Origin: Pantoea deleyi
GTDB taxonomy: Bacteria; Pseudomonadota; Gammaproteobacteria; Enterobacterales; Enterobacteriaceae
Assembly (NCBI RefSeq): GCF_022647325.1
Contig: NZ_CP071407.1
Coordinates: forward strand, 386,384-450,383
Reading direction: 5' to 3'
Length of the DNA: 64,000 nt
The notes beneath the pieces are model-generated. The model saw only the letters and a list, made by a program, of their open reading frames with translations. It had not been told where the DNA came from and searched no databases. This document shows, in pieces, positions 7,752 to 17,182 of this stretch (the first letter of the stretch is position 1; every line of letters starts with the position of its first letter). The position numbers were made by a program, and so were the translations under genes.

Positions 7752-9131
7752 ATGACCTATCGCGTCCGTGTCGCCAGCGTTTATCTGCTGGGATTTTTTA
7801 TCGATTTGGTGAACATGTTTATCGCCAGCGTCGCCTACCCGGAGATTGGCCGACACTTCGATGCCCCGGTCAGCCAGCTGGCGTGGATCAGTAACGGCTA
7901 CATTCTGGGGCTGACCCTGGTGATTCCTCTGAGCCGCTGGCTGGCTGGCCGCCTGGGCGCCCGGCGTCTGTTTATGCTCTCACTGCTCATTTTTATCGTC
8001 AGTACCTGCGGAGTGAGTGCAGCCGCATCGATTTCACACCTCATCGCCTGGCGCTGGCTGCAGGGGATCGGCGGCGGACTGCTGATTCCGATCGGTCAGA
8101 CGCTGACCTATGCCCTTTACCAGAACCATGAGCGCGCCAGACTCTCATCCGTAGTGATGCTGGTTGCCCTGCTGGCACCGGCACTCTCGCCCGCTCTGGG
8201 AGGCGTACTGGTCGAGCATCTCAGCTGGCGTGGAGTGTTTCTTGTCAGCCTGCCCCTGGCGGTAATGGCCTTTATGCTGGCGGCATGGTGGCTGAAACCG
8301 GATCGCCCGACGGCGAAAACCGATCCGCTGGACCTCACTGGGTTTCTCGGCGGGAGTGCCGCGCTCACGCTGATCCTTCTCAGCCTGACCGCGCTGGGTG
8401 AGGCGGCGCGGCCTGGGGAGGGCGCGCTGATGCTGCTGGCCGGACTGGTCGTGCTGGCCGGGTATGTCAGAAACGCGTGCAGAAAGAGCCGACCTCTCCT
8501 GAACCTGCGACTGGTGAAGGACCCGCTATTTCACACCGCGATGCTGATCTATCAGTTCATCCCTGGCGTGTTTACCGGCGTGAGTGTGATCGCCATGCTT
8601 TATCTGCAGAATCAGCTGGGTATGGCCGCCAGCGTCGCGGGTGCGCTGATGCTGCCGTGGTCGCTGGCCTCTTTTGCCGCTATCAGCCTGACGGGCAGAA
8701 CGTTCAACCGCCGGGGGCCGCGACCGCTGCTGATTGCCGGATGCCTGGCACAGGCGGCGGGGATGGGCCTGCTGGCGCTGACGGAGCAGGCAGCGGACAC
8801 CCCGCTCTGCCTGCTGGCCTTCACGCTGATGGGATTCGGGGGCAGCCTCTGCAGCAGCACGGCGCAAAGTGCGGCGTTTATACAGATCGACGATCGCGAT
8901 CTGGCGGATGCCAGCGCCCTGTGGAACATCAATCGCCAGCTCAGTTTCTGCCTTGGTGTGACGCTGGTCAGCCTGCTGTTCAATCTTCTGGCGAACGCGG
9001 GGATGGCCCCGCAACACGCCTATCAACTCTGCTTTGCGATTGCGGCCTGCAGTGCGGCAATCCCGCTGCTGTGCGCCCTGCGCATCGCTAATCACAGAGT
9101 AATAATTATGCTTAACGGGGAGTCACAATGA
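7752..9131 (+). CDS. DHA2-family (EmrB/QacA-like) MFS drug exporter
   Basis: A 459-residue inner-membrane proton-driven exporter with about 14 membrane segments. Diagnostic stretches are the helix-1 acidic residue in GFFIDLVNMFIASVAYPEI, the loop 2-3 motif WLAGRLGARRLFMLS and the helix-5 motif ALSPALGGVLVEHLSWR. Such pumps export cationic or amphipathic drugs. It lies divergent from the LysR gene and overlaps the next gene by four bases (ATGA), so the two are translationally coupled. No membrane-fusion partner is nearby. Confidence 0.9.
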   Translation: MTYRVRVASVYLLGFFIDLVNMFIASVAYPEIGRHFDAPVSQLAWISNGYILGLTLVIPLSRWLAGRLGARRLFMLSLLIFIVSTCGVSAAASISHLIAWRWLQGIGGGLLIPIGQTLTYALYQNHERARLSSVVMLVALLAPALSPALGGVLVEHLSWRGVFLVSLPLAVMAFMLAAWWLKPDRPTAKTDPLDLTGFLGGSAALTLILLSLTALGEAARPGEGALMLLAGLVVLAGYVRNACRKSRPLLNLRLVKDPLFHTAMLIYQFIPGVFTGVSVIAMLYLQNQLGMAASVAGALMLPWSLASFAAISLTGRTFNRRGPRPLLIAGCLAQAAGMGLLALTEQAADTPLCLLAFTLMGFGGSLCSSTAQSAAFIQIDDRDLADASALWNINRQLSFCLGVTLVSLLFNLLANAGMAPQHAYQLCFAIAACSAAIPLLCALRIANHRVIIMLNGESQ

Positions 9132-9520
9132 ATCGCTATTTTCAGGAAGTCCTGGATGCCCATAACTTAATCAGGGCGTGGCTGGGCAACCACGCGGCAA
9201 AGAATGAAATCTGTGACCAGCTTCTGGCGCGTTTCAGCCCCGCTTTTTCGATGGTAACGCCTGGCGGCGGTATGCTGGACATCACGACCCTGACCTCGTT
9301 CTTCCGCACACAGCGCGGCGCCCGCGTTGGTCTGGAGATTGAAATCAGCGATATGCGGATCATTGCTGAGGGCGAAAAGAGCGCAACGGTTGTCTATAAA
9401 GAGTTACAGCGCCTGCCGGATCAGCCCCCGACGCTGCGCTTCTCCACGGTGGTGTTCGACGTCAACAGAGATGATGAACTCCTCTGGCGTCACCTGCACG
9501 AGACCTCACTCCCGCACTGA
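9128..9520 (+). CDS. Small NTF2-like (DUF4440-type) protein
   Basis: A 130-residue cytoplasmic protein with the alpha-helical start and curved sheet expected of NTF2-like/DUF4440 proteins (FSMVTPGGGMLDITTLTSFFR, then long beta strands ending FDVNRDDELLWRHLHET). It starts inside the stop codon of the exporter gene (ATGA), so it is made with it. The function is unknown. Position suggests it binds or modifies a compound handled by the pump; that is inference. Confidence 0.72.
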   Translation: MNRYFQEVLDAHNLIRAWLGNHAAKNEICDQLLARFSPAFSMVTPGGGMLDITTLTSFFRTQRGARVGLEIEISDMRIIAEGEKSATVVYKELQRLPDQPPTLRFSTVVFDVNRDDELLWRHLHETSLPH

Positions 9521-9635
9521 TTTTGCGTAACCGGCGGCATGCGGACGCCGGTTAACACGATCGCCTGCATACTGACCTCTGAACGGCGAAGTTGACCTGT
9601 TTCTGAACAGATAACCGGAAGAAGATCGCAAGTTA

Positions 9636-9656
9636 ATTCGCCATACCCTGGCGAAT
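9636..9656. promoter_or_regulatory. Inverted repeat upstream of the Mtr-like permease
   Basis: ATTCGCCA-TACCC-TGGCGAAT, with 8-bp perfect arms, 45 bases before the permease ATG. No regulator gene adjoins it, so it may be an operator for a factor encoded elsewhere. It does not match the TyrR or TrpR consensus. Confidence 0.5.
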
Positions 9657-9700
9657 AACGCTATTCTTCTGCGCTCACTTTAACGCTTCAGGAAACCCAC

Positions 9701-10945
9701 ATGTCAGACAGTGCAATTACGGGGCGTTCCCCTTCGGTATTCTGGGGAGCGACCATCATTTGCGGCACGGTGGTTGGTGCAGGAATGTTCATCCTGCCGG
9801 TTGTGATGGCGGGCGCCTGGTTTGGCTGGTCGTTGCTGATACTGGCGTTCAGCTGGATCAGTATGCTGATCAGTGGCCTGCTGTTTCAGCGCGTCAGCCA
9901 GCACTATCCGCTGGAAACCGGCTATGACAGAATCGTCCGTGACCTGTCAGGTCGCGGCTGGGCGGAGATCAACGGCCTGAGCCTGATGTTTGTGCTGGGC
10001 ATTCTGACCTATGCCTATATTTCCGCTACCGGGCCGGTTTACGAGCACTCACTGAGCGCCCTGACCGGCCTCAGCGTCTCATCTTCAGACGCAAAAATCA
10101 TCCTGGGCGTGACGGTTGCCGCTATCGTCTGGCTGGGAACCAGCAGCATAGGCCGGATCATGTCGGTTCTGCTCATCGCCAAAATCGTGCTGCTGCTGGC
10201 GTTGTTTGGCGGATTACTGACGACCGTGAACAGCGATTACCTGCTGGATAGCGATAACCCGGCGGGAACCTACTGGCCCTATATGCTCGGTATCGTGCCC
10301 TTTTGCCTCGCCTCGTTCGGCTATCACGGTAACATCACCGGCCTGATCGCCTATTACGATGGCGATGCCCGCCGGGTGAAACGGTGCCTGTGCATCGGCA
10401 CGGCGATGGCGCTGGTTATCTATCTGTTCTGGATCGTCTGCACCATGGGCAACCTGCCCCGTTCCGCGTTCCCGGAGATCGCCCGACAGGGCGGTGACAT
10501 TGCCGCCCTGATGCGGGCGTTTAACCCTGACGGCGTGACCACCCGGCTCTCGCTGCTCTTCTCTGTGTTTTCACATTTTGCGGTTATCTGCTCCTTCGTG
10601 GGAGTCACCGCCGGTCTGGTGGACTACATCAGCGATCGCTTCAGCATCCCCACCACCCGGATGGGCCGCCTCAAAGCCACGGCGATAACCTTCCTGCCGC
10701 CGTTAAGTCTGTCGCTGCTTTATCCCGATGGATTCGTCACCGCCATCGGCTATGCGGGCCTGCTCGCAACGCTCTGGGCCGTCATTATTCCGGGAATGCT
10801 CCATCTGAAGATGAAGGCACGCCCCGCTTCCGGCTATCAGAGCAGCAGGTGGGATCCGCTGCAGCTGGGCATCATCATGACCTTCGCGGTGCTGAATATC
10901 CTCTCGTGGACGCTCAGCGAGTTTCATCTGCTGCCGGTGTTTTAA
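9701..10945 (+). CDS. mtr: Aromatic amino acid permease, Mtr/TyrP (HAAAP) family
   Basis: A 414-residue inner-membrane proton symporter, the same length as E. coli Mtr (tryptophan permease). Strong family stretches are GTVVGAGMFILPVVMAGAWF at residues about 22-41, TYAYISATG, PFCLASFGYHGN and SFVGVTAGLVDY, together with 11 membrane segments. Tryptophan or a related aromatic compound is the likely substrate, but tryptophan versus tyrosine specificity is not certain, and a chromosomal paralogue probably exists. It is monocistronic, followed by a strong palindrome. Confidence 0.85.
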   Translation: MSDSAITGRSPSVFWGATIICGTVVGAGMFILPVVMAGAWFGWSLLILAFSWISMLISGLLFQRVSQHYPLETGYDRIVRDLSGRGWAEINGLSLMFVLGILTYAYISATGPVYEHSLSALTGLSVSSSDAKIILGVTVAAIVWLGTSSIGRIMSVLLIAKIVLLLALFGGLLTTVNSDYLLDSDNPAGTYWPYMLGIVPFCLASFGYHGNITGLIAYYDGDARRVKRCLCIGTAMALVIYLFWIVCTMGNLPRSAFPEIARQGGDIAALMRAFNPDGVTTRLSLLFSVFSHFAVICSFVGVTAGLVDYISDRFSIPTTRMGRLKATAITFLPPLSLSLLYPDGFVTAIGYAGLLATLWAVIIPGMLHLKMKARPASGYQSSRWDPLQLGIIMTFAVLNILSWTLSEFHLLPVF

Positions 10946-10951
10946 TCTCAT

Positions 10952-10976
10952 AAAAACGTGCCAGCATGCTGGCACG
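10952..10976 (-). terminator. Rho-independent terminator for the SRPBCC gene
   Basis: CGTGCCAGCATGCTGGCACG is a 20-base perfect palindrome preceded on the plus strand by AAAAA. Read on the minus strand it is stem then TTTTT, the proper order for a terminator of the minus-strand gene ending at 11021. It may also block read-through from the permease. Confidence 0.7.
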
Positions 10977-11020
10977 CTGAAGGGCCCGTCGCCCCGGTTA
11001 ACACCGTCTCCGGAAAGCGG

Positions 11021-11530
11021 TCATTTTTTCATTGCCGCCTCAGTCAGTCCGTCGAGCCATTCCTGATGGCCATTCAGCATGGGATTCGGGCGGGTGATGG
11101 CCAGCGCCTTTGCCGGCGCGCCCTTCTGCGTTTCCTGCGTCAGGATACGAACCCGGTTGCCGGGAAGATCCTCCAGCAGCCAGGCATGATGCACATCCAG
11201 ACGCTCAGGCGTGTTCTCTTTACCGGACCAGCCGTGCCATGCCAGGCGCGCAGGCTGCCCCTCTGACGGCGGCACACATTCCACCACCTGCGCCTCAACC
11301 GGAAACCCAAAGGTGCTGAAAAAGAAACGCACCCCGTCCTCCAGCTCCGGACCTTTGCTGTCATAAAAGCGGACATCGGCGGCGTTTTTATAATAGTCCG
11401 GCCACAGAAAGGGCTGACTCAGTAAAGGCCAGATCGTTTCAACCGCCAGCCCCGCAATAATAATTTCATTTGAAACAAAGTTATCGGTGAAGCCAGGCGC
11501 ATAGCCTTCCGGCCAGTAAATCGCATTCAT
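11021..11530 (-). CDS. SRPBCC-fold (polyketide cyclase/dehydrase-like) protein
   Basis: A 169-residue protein with the helix-grip arrangement: an N-terminal strand and helix EIIIAGLAVETIWPLLSQPFLWPDYYKNA, a curved sheet, and a C-terminal helix NPMLNGHQEWLDGLTEAAMK. The fold forms a hydrophobic ligand cavity. No catalytic signature is recognisable, so it could be a ligand carrier or cyclase-like enzyme. It is divergent from nothing close and ends at a terminator. Functionally it is effectively a hypothetical protein. Confidence 0.7.
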   Translation of the reverse strand: MNAIYWPEGYAPGFTDNFVSNEIIIAGLAVETIWPLLSQPFLWPDYYKNAADVRFYDSKGPELEDGVRFFFSTFGFPVEAQVVECVPPSEGQPARLAWHGWSGKENTPERLDVHHAWLLEDLPGNRVRILTQETQKGAPAKALAITRPNPMLNGHQEWLDGLTEAAMKK

Positions 11531-11659
11531 CGTTTTCTCCAGCGGTGGTTATCTTCTGCAGCGTCAGTGCCATCAGTAAAGGCTATCTGACGCGACAGCC
11601 GCCATTATTCCGCCGCCCGCGTAATAAAACGAATCGCGATTAGTGATCAACTCTATAAG

Positions 11660-12583
11660 TTAACTTATATCAGGAAAGGGTTTACGGACTGTTTCAAGGC
11701 ACAGGGCGCGGATCCATTGATGTGCCGGATCGCGATGGGTGCGTTCATGCCACGCCATGCTTTTGGTAAAACCCGGAATCGCAACAGGCAGAGGGATCAC
11801 AGCCAGGTTGCTGTCCATCGGCACCAGACGGGCGGGTACTACCGCCATCATCTCCGTCACGCGCAAAATATCGGGAACGACCAGAAAACTGTTTACCGAC
11901 ACGCCCACCCGCCTTTCACGACCCCGCTGCGCCAGCACCTCGTCGGTGACGCCCGCAAAGCGCCCTTCCGTTGAAACCAGGATGTGCTCCTGTTCGCAGA
12001 ACTGTTCAAGCGTCATTTTTGCCGTGGCGGCGGCCAGAGGATGGTGACGGCCCGCGACACAGACATACTCCTCCTCAAAAAGCGCTCTTGCATGCAGATC
12101 GCCGGGCGTGGTCTGCGGCGTTACCAGTGCCAGGTCAAGTTCGCCACAGGACAACTGCTGATGCATGCGCTCGTCATCAACGGGCCTTACGGCAATCCGG
12201 ATAAGGGGCGCCTGCTTTTTCAGCCGGGCGATCAGGGGAACGACCACCGCGCTGAGAGCATAATCGGTGGCGGCAATCGAATAGACCATCTCTGCGGTTT
12301 CAGGGTCAAAGTCAGGCGATCTCACCAGAACGGCGATATCCGTAAGAATATTTTTTACCGGCCCCGCCAGCTCGGTGGCTCGCCTTGTCGGCACCATACC
12401 GTGACTGCTGCGAACAAAAAGCGGGTCGTCAAAATAGTCTCGTAAACGGGTCAGCATACCGCTGACGGCAGGCTGCGTCAGCGAGAGACGCCGGGCGGCG
12501 CGCGTCACGCTGCCTTCATCGAGCAGCGCATCCAGGGCTTTGAGAAGATTGAGATCCAACCCGCTGATATCACTTTTCATCAT
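11660..12583 (-). CDS. LysR-family regulator (NodD/NahR-like subgroup)
   Basis: A 307-residue LysR regulator. The DNA-binding helices are in LNLLKALDALLDEGSVTRAARRLSLTQ and SGMLTRLRDYFDDPLFVR; the pattern DPLFVRSSHGMVPT is typical of the NodD/NahR/NagR/LeuO branch, which senses aromatic or related ligands. The ATG at 12583 is chosen over an upstream TTG at 12601 because family members start close to MMKSDISGLDLNLL. No target gene is obvious: the next gene upstream is cheZ, divergent, 300 bp away. Confidence 0.88.
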   Translation of the reverse strand: MMKSDISGLDLNLLKALDALLDEGSVTRAARRLSLTQPAVSGMLTRLRDYFDDPLFVRSSHGMVPTRRATELAGPVKNILTDIAVLVRSPDFDPETAEMVYSIAATDYALSAVVVPLIARLKKQAPLIRIAVRPVDDERMHQQLSCGELDLALVTPQTTPGDLHARALFEEEYVCVAGRHHPLAAATAKMTLEQFCEQEHILVSTEGRFAGVTDEVLAQRGRERRVGVSVNSFLVVPDILRVTEMMAVVPARLVPMDSNLAVIPLPVAIPGFTKSMAWHERTHRDPAHQWIRALCLETVRKPFPDIS

Positions 12584-12881
12584 GGACTCTTTAGGGAGCA
12601 ATAACCTTTCTTATCAAGGCTACGGACTCTGGCAGGGCTTGTCTATCCGCTTTACCGGGCTGGCCCGCTGGCCGCCCCGCCATCACTGACCTGACGGATG
12701 CACGTCGGTGACGGAAGCGCCGCTCAGGGCAAAGGCCCTCGCGCTTCGGGCATGCCCGCGCTGTGACGCCCTCTTCTGTTGTTCGTCTCTCTGGCATGAA
12801 AGATTTTCAGGAGATTCAAAAACCGTGGCGAACTGCCGATAACCACTGGTAGCGACATTTTGTACACAGGAGATAACATCC
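12584..12881. other. Divergent intergenic region between LysR and cheZ
   Basis: About 300 bases. It holds the AGGAG ribosome site of cheZ (ACAGGAGATAACATCC before the ATG). No clear flagellar sigma-28 promoter was recognised, though I could only search by eye. Confidence 0.4.
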
Positions 12882-13502
12882 ATGCCATTACCCGATACCC
12901 ACAATGAGCAACAGCAAATCAGCGAGATCACCGCGCGGACTGGCGCTATCCTGCGGACGCTGCACGACAGTCTGCAACAGCTGGGGCTTGATAAAACCAT
13001 TGCCGAGGTGGCGGGCAGCATCCCGGACGCGCGTGAACGGCTCGGCTACGTCGTCACGCTGACGCGGGAAGCCGCAGATGGCGTCATTAACAGCGTCGAA
13101 ATTACCCAGCCAATGCAGACGCTGCTGGCCGATCACGCAGAGCAACTCACGCAACGCTGGGAAGCGAACGCCGAACGTCCGTTTACCGACGACCAGGCGC
13201 AGACGCTGGCGGCGGACACGCGGGCCTGGCTGGATGACGTGCCGCGTATCACCGGCCTGACCCAGCAGCAGCTTCACGCCATCATGATGGCGCAGGGGTT
13301 TCAGGATCTGACCGGACAGATTGTGCAGCGCATGATGGCGGTTCTGAATCAGTGCGAACAGCAGCTGATTCAGATCATCCGCGATAAATCCGCTTCAGCG
13401 GCCTCCAGCGAACGTGCCGCGCCGCCTCAGTCGCCTGCGCCCGCTGAACAGGCGGCCAGTCAGGATGACGTGGATGATCTGCTGGCCAGCCTGGGGATCT
13501 GA
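12882..13502 (+). CDS. cheZ: CheZ-like chemotaxis phosphatase (orphan)
   Basis: A 206-residue homologue of CheZ, which dephosphorylates CheY-P and so resets flagellar motor signalling. The long helical hairpin is evident (RLGYVVTLTREAADGVINSV and MAQGFQDLTGQIVQRMM). The catalytic pair equivalent to E. coli Asp143 and Gln147 is kept as Asp142 and Gln146 in FQDLTGQ. The C-terminal CheY-binding peptide is kept as DDVDDLLASLGI. E. coli CheZ has 214 residues. It stands alone, without cheY, cheA or flagellar genes, so it is probably a second copy acting with chromosomal CheY. Confidence 0.9.
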   Translation: MPLPDTHNEQQQISEITARTGAILRTLHDSLQQLGLDKTIAEVAGSIPDARERLGYVVTLTREAADGVINSVEITQPMQTLLADHAEQLTQRWEANAERPFTDDQAQTLAADTRAWLDDVPRITGLTQQQLHAIMMAQGFQDLTGQIVQRMMAVLNQCEQQLIQIIRDKSASAASSERAAPPQSPAPAEQAASQDDVDDLLASLGI

Positions 13503-13792
13503 CCGTCACGGGCAGCATGACGCAGGCTTCGCCGGTCGCCCTGGCACGGAGTGCCGCGCTGACTCGCGATTCAGCTCAGCATACCCGGCAGGCGCGGACG
13601 TGCGCCCTGTCTGATAATGTTACACAGCAGCAGGCGGGCTGAAAAAAAAAGATCCGGAAGAACGCAGCGCGGACAGCGCCAGCCTGCCGTGCCCGGCTTC
13701 CGTTGAGAGTGACGGCGGGACCGGGCTCAGCGCCATGCGCAACCGGAGAGAGATGACCCGCCGTCGCGGGCACAGAAAGCGCGCCAGGATAA

Positions 13793-13819
13793 AAAAAGAG
13801 GAGCCAGGCTCCTCTTTTT
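13793..13819 (-). terminator. Bidirectional rho-independent terminator between cheZ and betT
   Basis: A near-perfect hairpin of GAGGAGCC and GGCTCCTC flanked by A-run and T-run (AAAAAGAGG...CCTCTTTTT), 16 bases beyond the betT stop. It works on either strand. Confidence 0.85.
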
Positions 13820-13834
13820 CAACTCAGCGCTGCA

Positions 13835-15829
13835 TCAGCGTACGATGTGCAGGAAGTGCAGATGCTTCTCATACTGATCGAGAATATCATTGATGATCTG
13901 CTCCTGATTCCAGCCCATCACATCATAATCCTGACCCCCTTCCTTGAGATAAACATCGGCACGGTAATATTTCTGCTCCTCTGCCTTGTCGCTGCCGGAC
14001 ATGCCCGCCAGGGCAAAGGCTGGCTGCAGATAGGCGCGGGCCCGCACTTCATAGACAAAGTTAAGCTCGTCGCCCAAATCCACCTCGAAGCGCACCCGAT
14101 CTTCAACCTCGTTTGAGGTATGCGACACGGTATTCTGCTTCGCCAGCTCCTGCTCTACCATCTCCATCGCCGGATAGATCACCTCGGCCATGAACCGCTT
14201 CACCTGTGAGCGTTTCGGGAAGTGCGCGATATTGCGTAACCGCCGCTGCCACGGGATCGGATTACGCGCCGCGGTTGGGGCGATGGTGGCAATCTGCTTA
14301 CTGTCACGTTTCCAGGCGTCAATGCGCAGCGCCTTCAGCAGGCCATAGATCGACATCAGCAGAATCACCGCAAAGGGCAGCGCGCTGGCGATGGTCACGG
14401 TCTGCAGGGCCTTCATTCCGCCCGCCAGCAGCAGCGTGACCGCGACGACACCCATCAGTCCGGCCCAGAAGATGCGCTGCCAGACCGGTGTGTTGTCGTT
14501 TCCGCCCGCCGCCAGCGTATCCACCACCATCGCGCCGGAGTCGGCGGAGGTGACAAAGAACACGACGACCATCGCCATGGCGATAAAGGAGAGCACCGCG
14601 CTGAAGGGGAAGTGCTCCAGGAAGTTGAACAGCGCCAGGGTCTGGTCGCTCATCACCGTCTGCGCCAGATCGGTGGCCCCCTCCTGCATAATCAGCCAGA
14701 TTGCGCTGTTGCCGAAGAATGTCATCCAGAGCAGCGTGAAACCGGCTGGCACGAAAAGGACGCCGGTCACGAACTCGCGGATGGTGCGGCCGCGTGAAAC
14801 ACGGGCAATAAACATTCCGACAAATGGCGACCAGGCCAGCCACCAGCCCCAGTAAAACAGCGTCCAGCCGCCGAGCCACTTACCCGATTTAGGCTCATAG
14901 GCATAGAGGTTGAAGGTTTTGGTGACCAGTTCGGAGAGATAGCCGCCGGTGTTCTCGACAAAGGATTTCAGCAGCAGCACGGTCGGACCCAGTGCGCCCA
15001 CCATAATCAGCAGCAGCACGGCCAGCGTCAGGTTGATTTCGGACAGGATGCGGATGCCCTTATCCAGCCCCGAAACCACGGAGAGTGTCGCCAGCGCGGT
15101 GATCCCGACAATCAGAATGACCTGCATGGTCTGGTTAACCGGCAGACCAAACAGGTGATTCAGCCCGGCATTCACCTGCAGCACGCCGTAACCCAGCGAG
15201 GTTGCCACGCCCAGGACCGTACCGATAACGGCAAAAATATCGACAGCATGGCCCATCCAGCCGTAGATCCGATCGCCGATAATCGGATAGAGCGCCGAAC
15301 GCAGCGTCAGCGGTAATCCGTGGCGGTAGCTGAAGAACGCCAGAATCAGCGCCACGATGGCATAAATGGCCCAGGCGTGCAGACCCCAGTGGAAGAAGGT
15401 GATGCGCAGGGCTTCCCGTGCGGCCTCAACCGTTTCCGGCTGGCCCGTGGGCGGTGCCATGTAGTGCATCACGGGCTCCGCCACGCCGAAGAACATCAGT
15501 CCGATGCCCATGCCTGCTGAAAAAAGCATGGCAAACCAGGAGTGGTAGCTGAAATCGGGTTCCGCATGATCCGGGCCGAGCTTGATGTCGCCATAGCGGG
15601 AGAAGCCCAGGTAGGCGACCGTCAGCAAAATCAGCGCAACGGCCAGGATATAGAACCAGCTGGCGTTGGCAAACAGGGAGTTTTGCAGTGCGCCCAGCTG
15701 CACATCAGCCTGTTCAGGGAAGAGCGCAGCAAAGGCAACCAGGATAAAAATCAGTGCGGCAGAGGTGAAAAATACGGGTGGATTAATGTGGCTTCGCTTG
15801 TGTTGCGTTTCAGTTTCTGATGAAGACAT
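13835..15829 (-). CDS. betT: BCCT-family choline transporter BetT
   Basis: A 664-residue inner-membrane symporter of the betaine/choline/carnitine family with 12 membrane segments. The aromatic substrate box is visible around LFYWGWWLAWSPFVGMFIARVSRGR; FFHWGLHAWAIYAIVAL is another family stretch. The long hydrophilic C-terminal domain of about 150 residues (from about 510) is the feature that separates BetT from shorter BCCT carriers. It is proton-coupled and imports choline as precursor of the osmoprotectant glycine betaine. The start at 15829 has AGGA five bases upstream. The betIBA enzymes are not in this window. Confidence 0.92.
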   Translation of the reverse strand: MSSSETETQHKRSHINPPVFFTSAALIFILVAFAALFPEQADVQLGALQNSLFANASWFYILAVALILLTVAYLGFSRYGDIKLGPDHAEPDFSYHSWFAMLFSAGMGIGLMFFGVAEPVMHYMAPPTGQPETVEAAREALRITFFHWGLHAWAIYAIVALILAFFSYRHGLPLTLRSALYPIIGDRIYGWMGHAVDIFAVIGTVLGVATSLGYGVLQVNAGLNHLFGLPVNQTMQVILIVGITALATLSVVSGLDKGIRILSEINLTLAVLLLIMVGALGPTVLLLKSFVENTGGYLSELVTKTFNLYAYEPKSGKWLGGWTLFYWGWWLAWSPFVGMFIARVSRGRTIREFVTGVLFVPAGFTLLWMTFFGNSAIWLIMQEGATDLAQTVMSDQTLALFNFLEHFPFSAVLSFIAMAMVVVFFVTSADSGAMVVDTLAAGGNDNTPVWQRIFWAGLMGVVAVTLLLAGGMKALQTVTIASALPFAVILLMSIYGLLKALRIDAWKRDSKQIATIAPTAARNPIPWQRRLRNIAHFPKRSQVKRFMAEVIYPAMEMVEQELAKQNTVSHTSNEVEDRVRFEVDLGDELNFVYEVRARAYLQPAFALAGMSGSDKAEEQKYYRADVYLKEGGQDYDVMGWNQEQIINDILDQYEKHLHFLHIVR

Positions 15830-15907
15830 AGGTATCCTGATCAAGATGAATGAAGACCAAATGTAACAATCAGTATAAAAGAGTAAAAGCGAAACGGCGT
15901 CGTTTGG

Positions 15908-17182
15908 TCAGTTATTCAGCGTTTTGTCGGAGATAACGGCCTCTGCCTGCCAGCGGGCAACCCGTTCCACCGCCGCTTTGTCCGCTTCGCTGGTCATTGC
16001 GACGCTGGCACGCACCAGCGCAAGCTGCGCATGACGCTTCGCCTCCGCGCCATAGCGATGCGGTGCAATCATCGCTAACGCCTGAAGCGCTTTCTGCAGG
16101 CGCAGCTGTACCTCCACCAGGGCGGCCCCATCGCGTGCGATGCCGGTAAACATATCGTCGAACATATCGCCTATCCCGGCGGGCTGCATAAAGAGCCGGG
16201 GATACTGCGGAGTCTCCGATTCCTGCGGTTCGCTGGGGCTGAACAGCCGGACCGCCCGCCCGATAATATCGATTGCCGTGCCGGGGTCGTTAACCGCCGG
16301 AGAGAGTGCGCGTGAGGCAATTTCAGACAGGACGCAGAGTCCAAAACGGGGGTCCTGTTCAAACGAGCGCTGTTCACCCAGGGTAAACGCGCTGAGCAGT
16401 CGCTGAAGGTCCTCATCCGCAAGCGGCCTGTCGCACCAGAACAGCGGGGCCGCGCCATGCACAAAACTGCCGGGCTGCGCGGTGAGATAGAGATGGCACG
16501 CTTTTTCCTCTGCGAAGCCGGCAAGTTCCTGCAGGTCCAGATGCTGCAGATAGCCCGCCTGCGGCGGATAAACACGGTGCAGCGGGATCGTTTCCGGCAG
16601 GATGCCGTCCCAGAAGGCGCAGCCCATGCAGGGCGACCGGAGGCGGTGGTGAAGGGCCGCCGTCGTGGCCTCCTCAACGCGATGCGACGTATCAGACAGG
16701 CAGCCAAACTGCGCCAGATGCTGTATCCAGCGCAGCAGGGTGATCACGATCATGGCAATCACGGCCAGGGTGACAAAAAACAGAATAACGCGCCCCTGCA
16801 TGCCATAAGCCCCCATGCCGAGCGCGATAATCCCCACCAGGCTGTACAGGAAAGAGCCGATAAAGGTTGCCAGCATGGTCTGTGTGGTGCTGTCTTCGAG
16901 CAGCAGAACCGTCGCGCGCGGCGTGACGCTGCTGCTGGCAGAATTGTACGCCGTCACCATGATGTTAAGCGAAAAGGTCGTCACGGCCAGCATACTGGAG
17001 GCGAGGATAGTCAGTATCTTATCCACCGCGTCACTTCCCACGATGCCCGACATAGAGATGGGAATGAAAGGCTTAATCGCGATGGCAACCAGGGCAGTGA
17101 TCACCGCCAGCACGGCGAACAGTGAGCTGCGAAACCAGAGCTGGCGGGTCAGCCGGTGAATAATCCACTGCGTTTTAGACAT
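15908..17182 (-). CDS. DUF2254 inner-membrane protein
   Basis: About 424 residues. Four hydrophobic segments occupy residues about 15-160 (SSLFAVLAVITALVAIAIKP, ILASSMLAVTTFSLNIMVTAY, MLATFIGSFLYSLVGIIALG, VILFFVTLAVIAMIVITLL), followed by a soluble C-terminal domain of about 250 residues. This is the layout of the DUF2254 (predicted membrane protein) family, whose function is not established. FSLNIMVTAYNSASSSVTPR is the recognisable conserved stretch. Two tandem ATGs (17185, 17182) follow AGGTG; the second has better spacing. It stands alone. Confidence 0.82.
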   Translation of the reverse strand: MSKTQWIIHRLTRQLWFRSSLFAVLAVITALVAIAIKPFIPISMSGIVGSDAVDKILTILASSMLAVTTFSLNIMVTAYNSASSSVTPRATVLLLEDSTTQTMLATFIGSFLYSLVGIIALGMGAYGMQGRVILFFVTLAVIAMIVITLLRWIQHLAQFGCLSDTSHRVEEATTAALHHRLRSPCMGCAFWDGILPETIPLHRVYPPQAGYLQHLDLQELAGFAEEKACHLYLTAQPGSFVHGAAPLFWCDRPLADEDLQRLLSAFTLGEQRSFEQDPRFGLCVLSEIASRALSPAVNDPGTAIDIIGRAVRLFSPSEPQESETPQYPRLFMQPAGIGDMFDDMFTGIARDGAALVEVQLRLQKALQALAMIAPHRYGAEAKRHAQLALVRASVAMTSEADKAAVERVARWQAEAVISDKTLNN

